A stretch of DNA of 64,000 nt, taken from positions 1,984,001 through 2,048,000 of the forward strand of contig SRSI01000050.1 in the NCBI GenBank assembly GCA_005656395.1, written 5' to 3'. Shown piece by piece: positions 34,212 to 46,684 of this stretch. How positions within the stretch are numbered: the first letter of the stretch is position 1; every line of letters begins with the position of its first letter. Both the position numbers and the translations under genes were made by a program. The notes under the pieces are model-generated. The model did no database searches. It had not been told where the DNA came from and worked only from the letters and a program-made list of their open reading frames with translations. This DNA comes from Strongyloides papillosus (Eukaryota > Nematoda > Chromadorea > Rhabditida > Strongyloididae).

Positions 34212-36037
34212 TTAGATAGTGTCTAAGATAAAATCTGTCTCTTGTGTTGAATCCACAAAGTCTAATAACATATTATTACTTCCTCCTTTAATTGTTGGGG
34301 TTGGTGATTCAATAACACTTGGTGAGTTTAAGAAAAAGTCACTATTATTAAATGATATTTCTCCAGCTTCCTTGTATTGTGGTGTTTGTAGCATTGTATG
34401 ATAATTTAGGTACAGACTACTGGTATTAGTTAAGAAATTATTTGTATCAGGAAGTGTAGGTGTTGGGCCGTAGTGCGGTGTCTGCTTAATATTTTCATAA
34501 TTACTATTTTCAACCATCCACATTGGGTTGGAATATCCACTTGGTTGACTTGATGTTGTATGATTATATGGTGATGGCTCGTAACTTTCATTTTCTGATA
34601 CTTCATAACGTTGTTCTGTATTGTTTGTTGCATAAAAGTTACCACCCATCATTTCATAGCCTTTTTTATCAATACAATCTATCTTAGTGTTGTTATCATT
34701 ATGATTGTTGTTATAATAAGAAGTGGTATGATTTAAGAATTGTGGATGAGAGATTACTGATAAATTATTTATACTTCTATTATCAATATCTGGAGATGAA
34801 TGATATTTAATTGTTGTTGTGGATGATTCTTTAGATGATGAATGATTACCACTGCCATCTGTTGTTGGTGTATAATAAAAACTATACGGATGACTCATCT
34901 TACTACCACAACGTACAGTTATAGATACAGAACCACCCTCAAAAATATTATGAAATGCTGGAACAGTACAAACAATATGACATTGATGGAGATATTGTTT
35001 TTGGATGGTTCCTTCAGCACTCCATGCCAATGAGCCATTCTCTTTATACTCTCTAAAAATAACTGAAACAGACCTGTCAAAATTTCTACCAATTATAAAT
35101 AAATCCATTCCACCATGAGCAGGTGCATGCGTTAAGGATATTTTTGATATTTCAGGTATCCCTAATTGTTGTACACACAATATTGGTTCTGATTCTGTTT
35201 GGATGACTGTCATTGAATTAATGCTTCCTTTATCAATGTATGCACGAAAAACTAATCTAACAGCATTACTTCCACTCATCTGTGGGTGTTGTTGTGGTAC
35301 CATAACTTTTCCATTACCCTTTTGAGCATTACGTTTCTTCATGTCATATGAACAAATTTTTAATATTCCTATACAATCTAATACAGCTGTCATATTGTTT
35401 TCTGGTCTTAATATTATTTCAATACATGTTATACCATCATGTGAACGTATTCTTTTACTTGGTAGTGTATTGGCTGTTTTTCCTAGGACTTGTATTAAAT
35501 CATAATTACTGTGTGGTTTAATTGGACCATCTCCTGTTGCTGCGTATATCTCTACACGTGTAGGTCTATAATAACCTACTAACTAAATATTTATTATATT
35601 TATTACTTTTATGATAGGAGAAAAAACTTTTTTATTACCTGAATAGTGCAATGTGAAAACCCTGATCTATCTTTAATTGATCCCCGACTACCCTCTGATA
35701 AGTAACGAGCTCTATGAGTTTCTTCTGGTTGCTTTAAGATAACAAGTTGGTAATTACAATTTAATTGCTCCATAAATTGTGATGAAGAATGTCCAGTGTA
35801 GTCGTTGTACATGCTATCATTATTAATTGTTGTGATTGTCGTTGAAGAGACGTACTTTTTATTGCACTTGATCAAAGATACATTTTTGTCCTCTGCTGCC
35901 AATTGTACCTGAATTGAGGTATTCTCTTTTTTTGGAGTTAAATATTGATTCATATCAAAATCATACTCCTCATCCTCAATTTTACATATTCTTTTTCTTT
36001 TGAAATTTCTCCTTATTTTCCCTTCTTGTTCTGCCAT
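34212..36037 (-). CDS. NFAT5-like Rel-homology transcription factor
   Basis: Two coding exons, 35639-36037 and 34212-35582, joined in phase 0; 589 residues. The Rel-homology DNA-binding domain starts about residue 97; its recognition loop HRARYLSEGSRGSIKDRSG (108-126) follows the NFAT5/TonEBP version (RARYLTEGSRGS) rather than the RAHYETEGSRG of NFAT1-4. PENNMTAVLDCIGILK, AVRLVFRAYI and the IPT/dimer domain (PEISKISL, DLFIIGRNF, VIFREY) follow to about residue 325. A basic cluster RRNFKRKR near the start may be a nuclear signal. The C-terminal half is Ser/Asn-rich and disordered, fitting an activation domain. No calcineurin PxIxIT dock is visible, as in NFAT5. An acceptor-like ttttag before the ATG suggests an upstream non-coding exon or trans-splicing. 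Confidence 0.88.
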
Positions 36038-36685
36038 AATTAGTAATCTAAAAACAAAAAGTACATAGTTAAAAAAAACAAAAGCCGAAAACAAACAATA
36101 AAGATAAATTTTTATAGTGAACTTATAGAAACAATAAACTAACATCTAAACAAATGAAATTTTTTTATTTTTCCTTACAGATTTATATATTCCTGTGGTT
36201 AAAATCAACCTTTTATCTTATCAAATCATAAAGTAATACTTAAATTTGTGAAAGAACAAAATTACGACTTTAATATCAAATCACATCAAGAGATAATGTA
36301 TTTTTTATGACATTATTAACATAAAAATTTTGTCTATACATATTAAAAACATTCATTCTAATCAATCCGATTACTATATTTTTTGGTTTTCCTTATCAAT
36401 TCCAATATAACATATCATCAAAAAAGGAATAATAGAAGGAAATGAGAACTTTTATTACAAAAATTTACAGTTATCAATAAATAAATTATACGCATACCAT
36501 TTTAAAGGTTAAAAAAAACTTTTTTATTAATTGATAAAAAAAATTTAAACACAAAGATTACAAAATATTCACTCTTTTAAAATATAGTTAGTAAAAATTA
36601 TTAGTTATATATCAAGTAACACATCTTACTTTTCGTAATAAGCAAATATTAAAGTTAATGGAATTCTCATAGTCATTCTCAAAAC
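36038..36685. other. Spacer between CYK-4-like 3' end and NFAT-like 5' end
   Basis: About 650 bases, AT-rich. A frame extends the NFAT-like gene upstream in 36038-36145 but it is hydrophobic and lacks family resemblance, so I start at 36037. Nothing else seen. Confidence 0.55.
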
Positions 36686-38267
36686 TCAAATTCCATTCAA
36701 TTTACCTTCTAAAATTTGTTTCCAGTACTCTTCGGTGAGATTAAGGAGCTGGACAATAACATTATTCTGATCTCTTGCCTCCTCCTCAATTTTACTTAAA
36801 AATGGTTCATTTGTCTTGACCACAGAACCAACAACAGTAGGACCCAAGCAACATGCAATATTTTCTATTGGCATTTTGTTTATATGTGCCAGTGATGCAA
36901 CTTTTTTCCAATGAAGACAGAGGTATGCTAACGTATCCCTATTTGGTGATGGTAAATTACATATAGCAAAATTAAGTCCCTCCAAATCTCTTGATTTGAC
37001 AGCTTTGATAAACTCCAAACACGATGTCGTTGGTATCAATGGCTCTCTAAGCTCACGAAGAAATTTCTTTATACATCCAGTGATAGTTTCAGCTGCACAA
37101 CTTTTTAGATCAGGTATTACACGGTTATGCTTGAAATTATTAAGAAGCTTTACAACCTCACACCCAGCACCAGGGATGCGGTAAAGTCCCTCAGTCGTAA
37201 TAAAATACTTCTCAATCGCGATAACTCCATGAACAACAATATACGGTATCATAGGATGAAGACGTGGACAAAAATCTAGAAGCGATGGTCTAATCTTTGG
37301 ATGTTTAGAGGTAACAGGAGGTCTCGGTACACACGGTATTGGGGCATCCTTCATACAACTATTGTGGAGGAAAATATTACACTCGGTACATGTTAAACAA
37401 TTTTTTCCCTTAAGGACGAATGTCTCACATATATCACAATAACCAACAAGAACTTTTGGCTTGACAACTTTATGAGGGTTGTTCTCGATATCCTCGTATC
37501 TGGCCCATTTTTTTGTTAGGTGAGCTATCATCTCACGGATGGGTGTTACAAATTTGACTGGATCAGTATTGTAATCAAATATATTTTTATCTTTACCAGT
37601 AAATTTCTGTGGTGTAGAAAAACCATTATTCTTCTTGATTTTAGACTCAATTTCACATGATGTTGTGGAGAGACTCCTTTTCCTGGTACTTCCTGATTTT
37701 CCTAGACTTATGGAACTTGATGAGTACTCAGCAAATCTTTTTATGACGGAACTTCTATCTGTTTCATTATAAAACATAGTATCCTTTTCATCAAGACATG
37801 TTACAGCTGGAGATGCTGTGTTACCATCATCACCAATATCCTGTTCTGAGATTACTGCAGAAGTGGTATATGACCCTCTAAGTGCTTTGATTGTCTTTAT
37901 TAGTTCATCATTTTGCCTCTCCAAGTCGGAGTTTCTTTCTGATAGATAAACTATCTCAGCTCTAGCTTGCCTTAATTTCGCTTCTGTTAGTCTTAATTCT
38001 TCCTCAATACTTAGTAAGTTATTTTCTTTATTACCGATTTTTGACTTATAACTACGAAGAAATCTTGATGGAGTACTTTGTTTTTTGTCATCCTCCTGAT
38101 TTCTGATGTAATTACAGTTTTTACAGTCATCTATAACATATACTAGAAATTATTAACTCTATAAACATACCTGAAGATGAACGGGAACGATTTGTTAAAC
38201 TTTCATAGTGTGAGACGATATCTAATGTTGAATTGAACATCGTATCTAATCCATTTCTTTTAAACAT
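36686..38267 (-). CDS. cyk-4: MgcRacGAP/CYK-4-like Rho GTPase-activating protein
   Basis: Two exons, 38171-38267 and 36686-38130; 513 residues. The layout is that of the centralspindlin subunit: an N-terminal coiled coil (EEELRLTEAKLRQARAEIVY into ERQNDELIKTIK, about residues 60-110), a Ser-rich stretch, an atypical C1 zinc domain (HKVVKPKVLVGYCDIC then CTECNIFLHNSCM, about 265-315) and a RhoGAP domain with the arginine finger in TEGLYRIPGAG and the conserved KKFLRELREPLIP and LAYLCLHWKKVA. It regulates RhoA/Rac during cytokinesis at the central spindle. It is shorter than the C. elegans protein (family knowledge). Divergent from PCH-2 with E2F-like sites between them. Confidence 0.9.
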
Positions 38268-38958
38268 TATACTAATTTTTTTATAAAAACATTAAAATAA
38301 CCGCATAAATAAATTAAGTTAGTTGTAAATAAGATTATTCCTTTGGGACAAACTTTCCCGCTTAATCCTGAGAATATTACAATATTACAACAAATGTAGC
38401 GGAGATAAAAAATTAGTTAGTTGTGAAAGTCTATGGCAATGTGACTTTATGTCATCAAGTTACCCTATGTTCTCACAAAAATACGACAAAATGCGAGAAA
38501 GGTATCTAAAAGAGAGAAATATAAATAGAGAGAGAGAAGAGAAAATGGTGAATTTGGAGATTTTAAAGCATTGAAATGTCGAGTTAGGTATGATGATTAT
38601 TTTTTGGGTAAGGATTATAATAGCAAGGAATAAATGATTGTTTTTTTGTAGTTTGAATGTTTAAGTACATACAGAAAGTTTCTGGAAATGAGATGTAATT
38701 GTAATGACAGGTGGCTGCATTAAAATTTATAAACTTGATTTCCCCTCCAATATACACTATTGTGAAAAAGTAATTAGCATTTTTAAATGACAGCATTAAT
38801 GTCTTCATGCTCCATGATAAATATTGTCATCTTAATTCGGGTTAATTCATTTCTTAGTGACATGTTTTGGCGGCGAAATTTGTAAAATGTATACTTTAAA
38901 AAACTTTTATTGTTTTAGTGTAGTAAAAATTTTAAGTTTTTTCTCAGATTATTACAAT
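38268..38958. promoter_or_regulatory. Bidirectional cyk-4/pch-2 promoter with E2F-like sites
   Basis: The 691-base spacer between two divergent cell-division genes contains TTTCCCGC at 38354-38361, a full E2F consensus, 87 bases from the cyk-4 ATG, and TTTTGGCGGCGAAA at 38865-38878, E2F-like on both strands, about 80 bases from the pch-2 ATG. These GC-rich motifs stand out in the AT-rich context. A purine-rich GAGA run lies at about 38510-38545. An acceptor (tctcag) precedes the pch-2 start by nine bases. Confidence 0.5.
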
Positions 38959-40251
38959 ATGAAGTCATCGCATTCTATGATTTTGGAGATTTGCTTAGAC
39001 AAAAAAATGTTAGTTTTAAAAGTACAATTCGAGTTATAATTTTTTTTAATTACGTGTAGACGATCACAAGATAAAGAAGAAGAAGTAATCAAAGCATTGG
39101 AGGAATTAGTTGCCTCAAATCCGTTTCTCAATGGAGTCAAATATTCAGGAAATTTACCTGAAAATGTAGTGTACATAAGATTTTACAGCCCCTCTATTGA
39201 AGAGAGGGAGGAACTTGAGGAGAAAGATTTGTTGGATGCACTTCATAATCAAAAATACAGACGCTTCTTCACCCTAAAAAATATGGAACCAATTGAAGAA
39301 CCACTACTTTTGGAGGAGGAAAAAGATACTTTATCAACTTCCATTGGTTTCACACAAACAGAACTTCCCCATTTATCCCTCGACAACACCTGGGATAATC
39401 TTATATTCCCATGTGAAATTAAAAAGAATATCATTGGTTATGCTTCAACTCTACTAAAATTCTCAAGTCTATCTATTTCTGATGACATAATATCAACAAA
39501 TAGGTTCATTCTTCTCCATGGACCCCCGGGAACGGGGAAGACGTCCTTGGCGAAAGGATTTGCTCAAAAAATGTCCATCCGCCTTAATACTACCTACAAG
39601 AGTAGTGTTCTAATAGAAATAAACTGTCACTCACTCTTTTCTAAATGGTTTTCACAATCAGCAAAATTGGTTAGTCTTTTGTTTGATAAGATTCTAAATA
39701 CCTATGCAATCAACAAGAATATGATGGTATTTGTTTTGGTTGATGAAATTGAGAGTATAGGATTATCGAGGGAAAAATCAATGGGAAAGAATGATCCCGG
39801 TGATGTAGTAAGAGTCCTCAATTCATTGTTAACACAATTGGATAAAGCCAAGAAGTTCCCTAATGTTATGTTTATTGGTACTTCTAATATGGATAATTTG
39901 TTGGATGAGGCTCTTGCTGATAGAGTTGACTTAGATATTCATATTCCAAATCCATCTGCAAATGCTATTTATGTTATTTTGAAGGGGATTATAGAAGAAC
40001 TATTGGAGAAAAAACTTCTCTTTGACGACCCTAATTCCAATTTTAAGAACTTACCATTTTTAGAATTTTCAGATGTGCAATCGTTTGGGTTGGGAAAGAC
40101 TCTGATGGCTTCTGGGTTGTTATATGATAAGGCAAATTCTTTACAAAAGGAAAATATCTCAGCAAGGAAACTTAGGAAAGTTGCCTTGAAACCTTTCTCT
40201 GAGACATTCTCAGATACTTTAATTATCAATGATTTCATAAAGTTAATATAA
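38959..40251 (+). CDS. pch-2: PCH-2/TRIP13 AAA+ ATPase
   Basis: Two exons, 38959-39008 and 39060-40251; 413 residues against 432 in human TRIP13. The hexameric ATPase remodels HORMA proteins (MAD2, meiotic HORMADs) for checkpoint control. The N-domain (ILEICLDKK and onward) leads to Walker A GPPGTGKTS (about residues 171-179), the family signature EINCHSLFSKWFSQSAKLV, Walker B VFVLVDEIES (about 240-249), a sensor 1 Asn in GTSNMDN and the ADRVD arginine region. I chose the gttagt donor at 39009 because it gives a 51-nt intron and a gap-free fit to TRIP13; a gttata donor at 39033 would also keep frame but leaves only a 27-nt intron. Confidence 0.92.
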
Positions 40252-40534
40252 AAATTTTTTATTTTAAAATATCAGTCAGTAACTTTTTATTTTTTAATTA
40301 AAAATATATTTTCATTCTTTTCATAAAAATTATTCATTTTCTCTCTAAGTAAAACGGCATCGTATTTATCTTTTACCAAAATTCACGTGTATAATAGAAG
40401 TGATTAGTCCATGAAAAAGCACTGTTAGAAGTTAGTATTTAGTATACTTATTCTCATAAACAAATTTTACATATAATTTTTTACTGAATTGCAATTATAT
40501 ATTTATATAGCATATCAATCGTAATTAATCCTTG

Positions 40535-43500
40535 TTATTGAAATGGATTGAAACCACCTGGTTGTTGTTGTTGGTAGGGTGGTTGTTGTGGAGGCATCCC
40601 ACCGAAGGGATTAGCCATTGGTGGTTGTTGTTGTTGCATCATTGGTGCCCCGTACATTTGTTGTTGGTTTGGGGGCATTTGGTTCATGAAAGGATTTACC
40701 TGTTGAGGCCATTGTCCCGGCATTCCTGTAGGGTTTTGAGTGTACATTCCCTGTTGCATCTGTGGCATCATACTTCCCATTGGGGGTTGAATAGGTCTTG
40801 ATGGTTGTTGTTGGTTGATTGAGTGACCTCCACTCCAGTTAATTTGTTTGTTGTAATTTGTGTTAGCGGAAATAGATAAATCACCAACCAATGATGATAA
40901 TGTTTTATCAACTTCATTCATAGTTGAGGGAATTGGATTTGACTGTCCTCCTGTTGAAAAGGGATCGAAACCTAAAAATAACAAAGAAGTTAATAATTTA
41001 TATTTTAAAAGATGATAGAAATTTTAAAATTTAATGTTGTAAATGTATTTTTTTTATCGCATCAACAAACCCTGATTTTGTGGTGGTTGTTGTGGTATGT
41101 ATCCTTGGGATGGAGGATATTGTTGTGATTGAGTTAAAGATGTTTGTTGATAAAGTTGTGGTTGTGGAACTTCTTGGGGTTTTTGTTGTACTTCAGGTGG
41201 ATTTACAGGTTGTGCCTTTTGTTCAGGGACAGTCTGTTGAGTGTACTGTTCCAAGAAAGATGGAGCTGTGTAACTTGCATCATTACCACTGAATGGTGTA
41301 TTTTCATAGATACCCAAAGTGGATGGGTTTGGTTGGACATCAATACTTTGAGTAACTGGTGGTTGAATAGAAGCCTCAGAGACTTTTGGAGTTGGAGGCT
41401 CTGATGCTAGTACTTGTTCAACTGCAGGTTGTTGTGTAGTTTCTGGGGCCTGTGATGCCTCTGTTTGTTCTGGTACCGGTGGTTGACTAGGAATAGGTAC
41501 AGAATTCTGAACTTGATTTGGAGCCTGCTGTTGTTGTGGTGGTTGTTCTGGATGCTCAAATTGAGGAGGAATCGTAGTAGGTGGATTTTGTGGGATCTCA
41601 GCTTGTGGAGGATGATGAACCTTAGCAGAAGGTGGTGGTGGTCTCGACGGCATAGGAGCATGTTGTTGAGGCATACTCTGTTGTGCCATATTTTGTGGTG
41701 GATTTGGATATTGGGGTTGTTGACTAAATCCTTGCTGTTGATTAAAAACAGGTTGTTGTTGTTGGGTAAATGGATTCCATTGTTGTTGACCAGCCATCTG
41801 TGGTTGTACATATGTATTGTAATATGGATCTGTATAATTTTTTTTAAAAAGCGATAATATTTAAGGTAAAAATAAGCAAAATAACATTACAACACTAAAT
41901 TTTTTTAAAAAGATATTTTTTATCATTAAAACAAACCATTTGTTTTATTTCTCATAACATTATTTTTACTAGAATTCGTAGGTGGTGAGATCAATTTATT
42001 GTTTGTTAAAGAAGTTTTTGTATTGTTACTATTTTCGGTTTGTGGTGTATTAAAAATTTTTGCAAATTCAGCATCCAATAATGATTGAGTTGCAGAAGAT
42101 GGTTGTGGTGTATTACTAATGGTTGTTGATGGCACTAAACACAAACACAAAGATAGTCACAAAACTTAGAAATATATAAATTACTTACCTGTTGATTGGG
42201 TATTTGTTTGGATTCCTGGATACATAGGTGGTTGCTGGTATGCATTCGCGGTATTTGGCTGTTGGGGGAAAGATTGATTCATTCCAAATGGATTTTGTTG
42301 AAGTTGCATTCCGAAGGGATTTTGTTGCTGTGGTTGTTGTTGGGTTAGTTGTTGTTGTTGTTGAGGGGTGTTGTCGAGGAAATTTAGTAAATCTCCTGTT
42401 TTTGGTTGGATTGAAGAATACGGGTTTGGAGGCATTTGTTGTGGTTGTTGAGGAAGTACCTGTGGTTGCCCCGAATTCATTCCTAATTGGGCACGGCGTT
42501 GCTCCTCAAATTGACGGAGGCGTTCTCTTTCCTCTTCTAAGTATTTTTGTTTTGCCATTTCATCGTAAACGAATCCAGCAGGCTGTTGATTCATATCCCT
42601 CGACATGACTGTTTGAGAGAGTGATTGATTAACTGTTTGTTGAATTGATGATGGTGGTGGTCCTCTGCCACCTTCTAAATGATAGACATGTGTCTCAAGT
42701 GCTTCTAACAAAGAAGCTGGAGCACGTGTCAAATCAGGTATCTCTCCTCTATCAATTCCAACAGACTCAGCAATACGAAGGAACTCGGCAACCTTATCAA
42801 GTCTAGCTAAAAATGATTTATAGGCATCCAATGCTTCACGACATTGTTTCTTGTTGGTTTCAAAAAATTTCTCCAAAAGATTTATGATACCATCATTATA
42901 ACAAGCAAAAAGTCTAATTAAATCTCTAAATAGCAATATAAATGAACAATTTATAACACCATTGTTAAGATCAGATGAGTTAACTTTAAATTCTAACAAA
43001 GCATCAATTTGATTTTGAAGGATAGGTAAAGTTTTAAGTAATTTATCAATAGCCATTTTTCTCATAAATCCATCCTCATTACCTCTTTTAACTTTACAAA
43101 AATCAAAAGCACATATTCTGTATGTTGCAATTTTTTCAGAGATATATTTCCCATACTTTCTCACATGTTCACTCATCTCGTAACCAGATGCATTGGTTTT
43201 ATCAATAAAATTAGTCAAGTTAAATGTGGCATTACAGGATGCAAGATACTGAGAGAATCTCTCATTACCATAGCACATAATATTATGCATTGTTATCAAT
43301 GCTTTATAAACAACAACCCAATTTGGATTTTGGATACGTTCTAACAACATATTAGCCATTGAGGGAATTGAAACGTTTGGTTCGTTAGTACAATGTAAAA
43401 GGTAGTCGAGATGTTTCTTTTTTGGTGCCATTAACTCCTCTGTTGTTGCTTTACAGATCGTCTTTCCGAGTTGGGATCCAGCTAGGGAATGTTTTGCTGC

Positions 43501-43578
43501 TGTTAGGCGATCTGTAATTGTTTGCCCACCAGATGTAAAGGGCATTTGTTGATGTAATACTTTCTCCAAGGTCTGCAT
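40535..43578 (-). CDS. unc-11: AP180/PICALM clathrin assembly protein
   Basis: Four exons: 42189-43578, 41937-42134, 41071-41829 and 40535-40971, all joined in phase 1; 927 residues. The N-terminal ANTH domain (about 15-290) starts like C. elegans UNC-11 ([10 protein letters not shown], then [20 protein letters not shown]) and has the PI(4,5)P2-binding K43...KKKH56 pattern. The rest is Gln/Pro-rich and disordered, with repeated NPF motifs (for example [37 protein letters not shown]) that bind EH-domain proteins and a GFDPF motif for AP2/clathrin. It drives clathrin-mediated endocytosis and synaptic vesicle recycling. Phase-1 joins at every intron mean exons 2 and 3 can each be skipped without frame change, so isoforms are likely. 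Antisense frames here are composition shadows. Confidence 0.95.
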
Positions 43579-46500
43579 TTTCTAAAAAAATAAAAGAAAA
43601 AATTATTTTTTTCTTTAAATAACAATAGTGATAAGCACGAAATAGTATTTAAAATATAAAGACATTACTATATAGGTAGAAAGAAAAAAAAAATCTTTTC
43701 AGTATGGGAAATTCTATTATTGGAAATCTATGACAAGCAACTATTCTAAAGCCCTGCTTTATATTATAACTATACACATACATTAAGGGCACAGTTGCCA
43801 TCGATCTTTTTTTTGAAGGAGGAAACATTATCACTAACTAAAGGCAGGGGCTTTTCTAATACAATTTATAAGAAAGACAATACTAAAACTCTACATAACA
43901 TATAAAAATAATGCAAATATTTTAAAATAGCTTTTTTAAAATAGCTTATTTGGTACTTTAATAATATTTAAACATAAACTAGCTCTTCAAATGTATAATA
44001 TATATAAGTTAACGAATATAAATATTATAATATTTATAAAAAATAATATATATATAGTTAAGCAAAAATCTAACATTCCAAAACAAAGTATAGTAACTTT
44101 AATTTTAATAGTCATAAGATTAATTTTTGGTGTTTAAAAAAATAATCTTTTCGGAACTTAATTTTTTAATAACATAAAAAAACAATTCCGAGTAAAAAAC
44201 ATGGTTATAAGTACTTAATTATAATAATAGATGTAGTGAAAATTGAAAGCTATACATCATTAGAATGTTACATACATCATCACATCACCACTTAAATAAG
44301 AATAAAAAAAATAATTTTTGCATTGAAAAATATAATAAAATGTTTCAGGTCATATACGAAATGTCACAGACATTTCAAAATTTATTATTAATTGTAGAAA
44401 AACTACCACAATGGTTCAGAAAAATAATAAAAATCCGAAAAAAGAGTTATGATTTTTAAATCGAGAATAATTAAAGTTTACCACAGATGTGGTGCTGTAC
44501 AATTTTTATATACGTTGTCAAAATCATTTACCAGTATATCAAACTTTTAAAATTAAACACTATTAAAAAGAAAATATACATATATAGTGATAGTAAAATG
44601 TGTTTCAACGGAAGTTTAATGTAAATTATATGGTGAAAATGTACCATACTACAAGAAATGATACATAAATTTAATATTAGGGAAGAAATGTCTAATAAAT
44701 AATACATGAATGTATTTATTTATCCTCCAATACAGCGTTTTAAACAAAATTTCCAAGTATAAAAGGATTAACAAAACTTCGTACTTTATCTTCTACCAAT
44801 AACAGGATAACCTTGGAAAATACTTTTGGTATACAAAGAATTAAATAAAAATTCTTTTCACAACACGTGTTTTTATACAATGAATAAAATATGAGCAAAT
44901 ATTAATAATAAGAACCTTAATGATTAATAAATGAATGAAAAAAAAAAAACTTATACCTTAATATGACAAACATTACAATATCATATTTTGCCAACGCACG
45001 TAAAAATGAAAAGTCGATTAAGAGAGATAAATAAATAAGACAAACGACAAACGGAAGAATGGTATAGTAAAATATAAAGATAATTTGAATCAAAAAATAT
45101 GAAAAAAAAGGGAAAAAGACAATTGTAGAGTATCCATAGATAAACTACTAATTAATAACAATTACAATTTCACATTAACATCCAATAGAGATAAAAGTGA
45201 CATAAATAATAAAAACAATTATTAATATGACTTTTGAAAATTTAGATGACCGATATTTATTAGAATATAGAAGTATATATCTCCATTAGATGTGTAATAA
45301 ATGTAGAATGTATATGTGTTGAGTTTTATCGTGCATTTTAAAAAGTTAAAGATGTGTATAAATTCACCAAAAAACAGTAAACAAATTACTTTTTTTCATA
45401 TAAGATTGGTATTGTGTTCCCTTATGGAGGCGTTCCATATATTGTTCATTTTTATTTTTAATTAATGAAATTTATCTCCCATTTTTTTGGTAGAATTTCG
45501 GGAATAAAAATATTTATTGTGGGTTATTTAAAGTAAATTTTATGATATTTAAGTGATGTTTATGTTTATTTATTTGTATATATTAAATTTATAAATATTT
45601 AGAAAATTTTATTAAAAATGTTAAAATAAACTTGCATGGACCATGCCACCAATAGTTTATGATATTTCTTTCTCTAAATAAATGCATATTTTATAAACAT
45701 GAAATTAAATTTTCCCGTTAATGTAGTGGAATAAATTCCTTTCCCTCAAAAAAGGGTAAAAGATAACAGTTTATGTAGTTAAAAAACAAAAGACTAATGG
45801 AAGTACATTCAACTCAATTTGCACCTGGTGTTATTTACAATCAACTAGCAAAAATTGCATTAAATGTACTTTTAATAAGACAAACCTTGTACATTATAGT
45901 ATTTGGAGAATTTTTCTTATCATTAACACACATATTTCCTAATGCACTTCAGCAGATTAGAATACTAAAGTTAAAGGTATTTGAAATGTATAGTAAACTG
46001 ATATAAAAACAAAAAGAAAGAATACTTTAATTTCCTCAATCATCTCTTCTTCATCATCCCGATATTTGTTTATACGTAATCTTTGAAGTTTTTCTTCCCT
46101 CAAAGATGAAGTCGTATATTGAAAATTTTACAAATCTATTCTCGTCCAGAGTATAATTACTATAAAGCGTTTTAAAGTATTCAATTTTTATCACAAAATA
46201 AAAAACTTCTAAAATTTCCTTCCTCCCCTCACTCAACATTCATAAATTATTTGTACTGTTATCGGTATGACAAACTATATAGATGATTTTAATAAGAAAC
46301 AATCGGAAATGAAAATAAATATACCTTTATTTACATTTTATCAATCTATCAACTTTGTACCTTTTTCTTCTATAATTGACGTGTCGAAATGCGTCTTCAG
46401 ATATTAGATATCTTCTCAAAAACATCAAATTTTGGGCTTCGTTTTAAACACAACTGTTCAATAACATTAAAAGGTAAAAGATTGAATATATGATTTACAA

Positions 46501-46684
46501 AACGATAGTGTTGTAACAATTAATTTAGAAAGGTAATTAGCAAGAAACGTTTTATTACCTCTTAACTGTATTTTTCTTAATTGTTACTTGTTATTTTATA
46601 AAGAAATTAAGTACCAAAATTAGGTACAAGAAATTTCTAGATTCTTCAATCGTGTAATATCTTATTGAATCTAAGAATATAGCA
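43579..46684. other. Intergenic, about 3.1 kb, no confident gene
   Basis: Upstream of both unc-11 (minus) and the first F-box gene (plus). Open frames of 64-69 codons at 44265-44459 (+), 45797-46006 (+) and 46054-46239 (-) lack recognisable domains. The one at 45797 begins with a normal ATG and has a hydrophobic centre; it might be a gene fragment. An imperfect inverted repeat lies at 43749-43762 and 43838-43854. The last 200 bases match the upstream regions of the other F-box copies. Confidence 0.5.

Noticed and set aside
38959..39059. 27-nt intron in pch-2 (donor at 39033)
   Set aside because: The gttagt donor at 39009 gives a normal 51-nt intron and a better fit to TRIP13 length, so the micro-intron is not needed.
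41054..42608. Several long antisense frames in the unc-11 region
   Set aside because: Shadows of Gln/Pro-rich coding repeats; they read as Val/Leu/Trp-rich low complexity.
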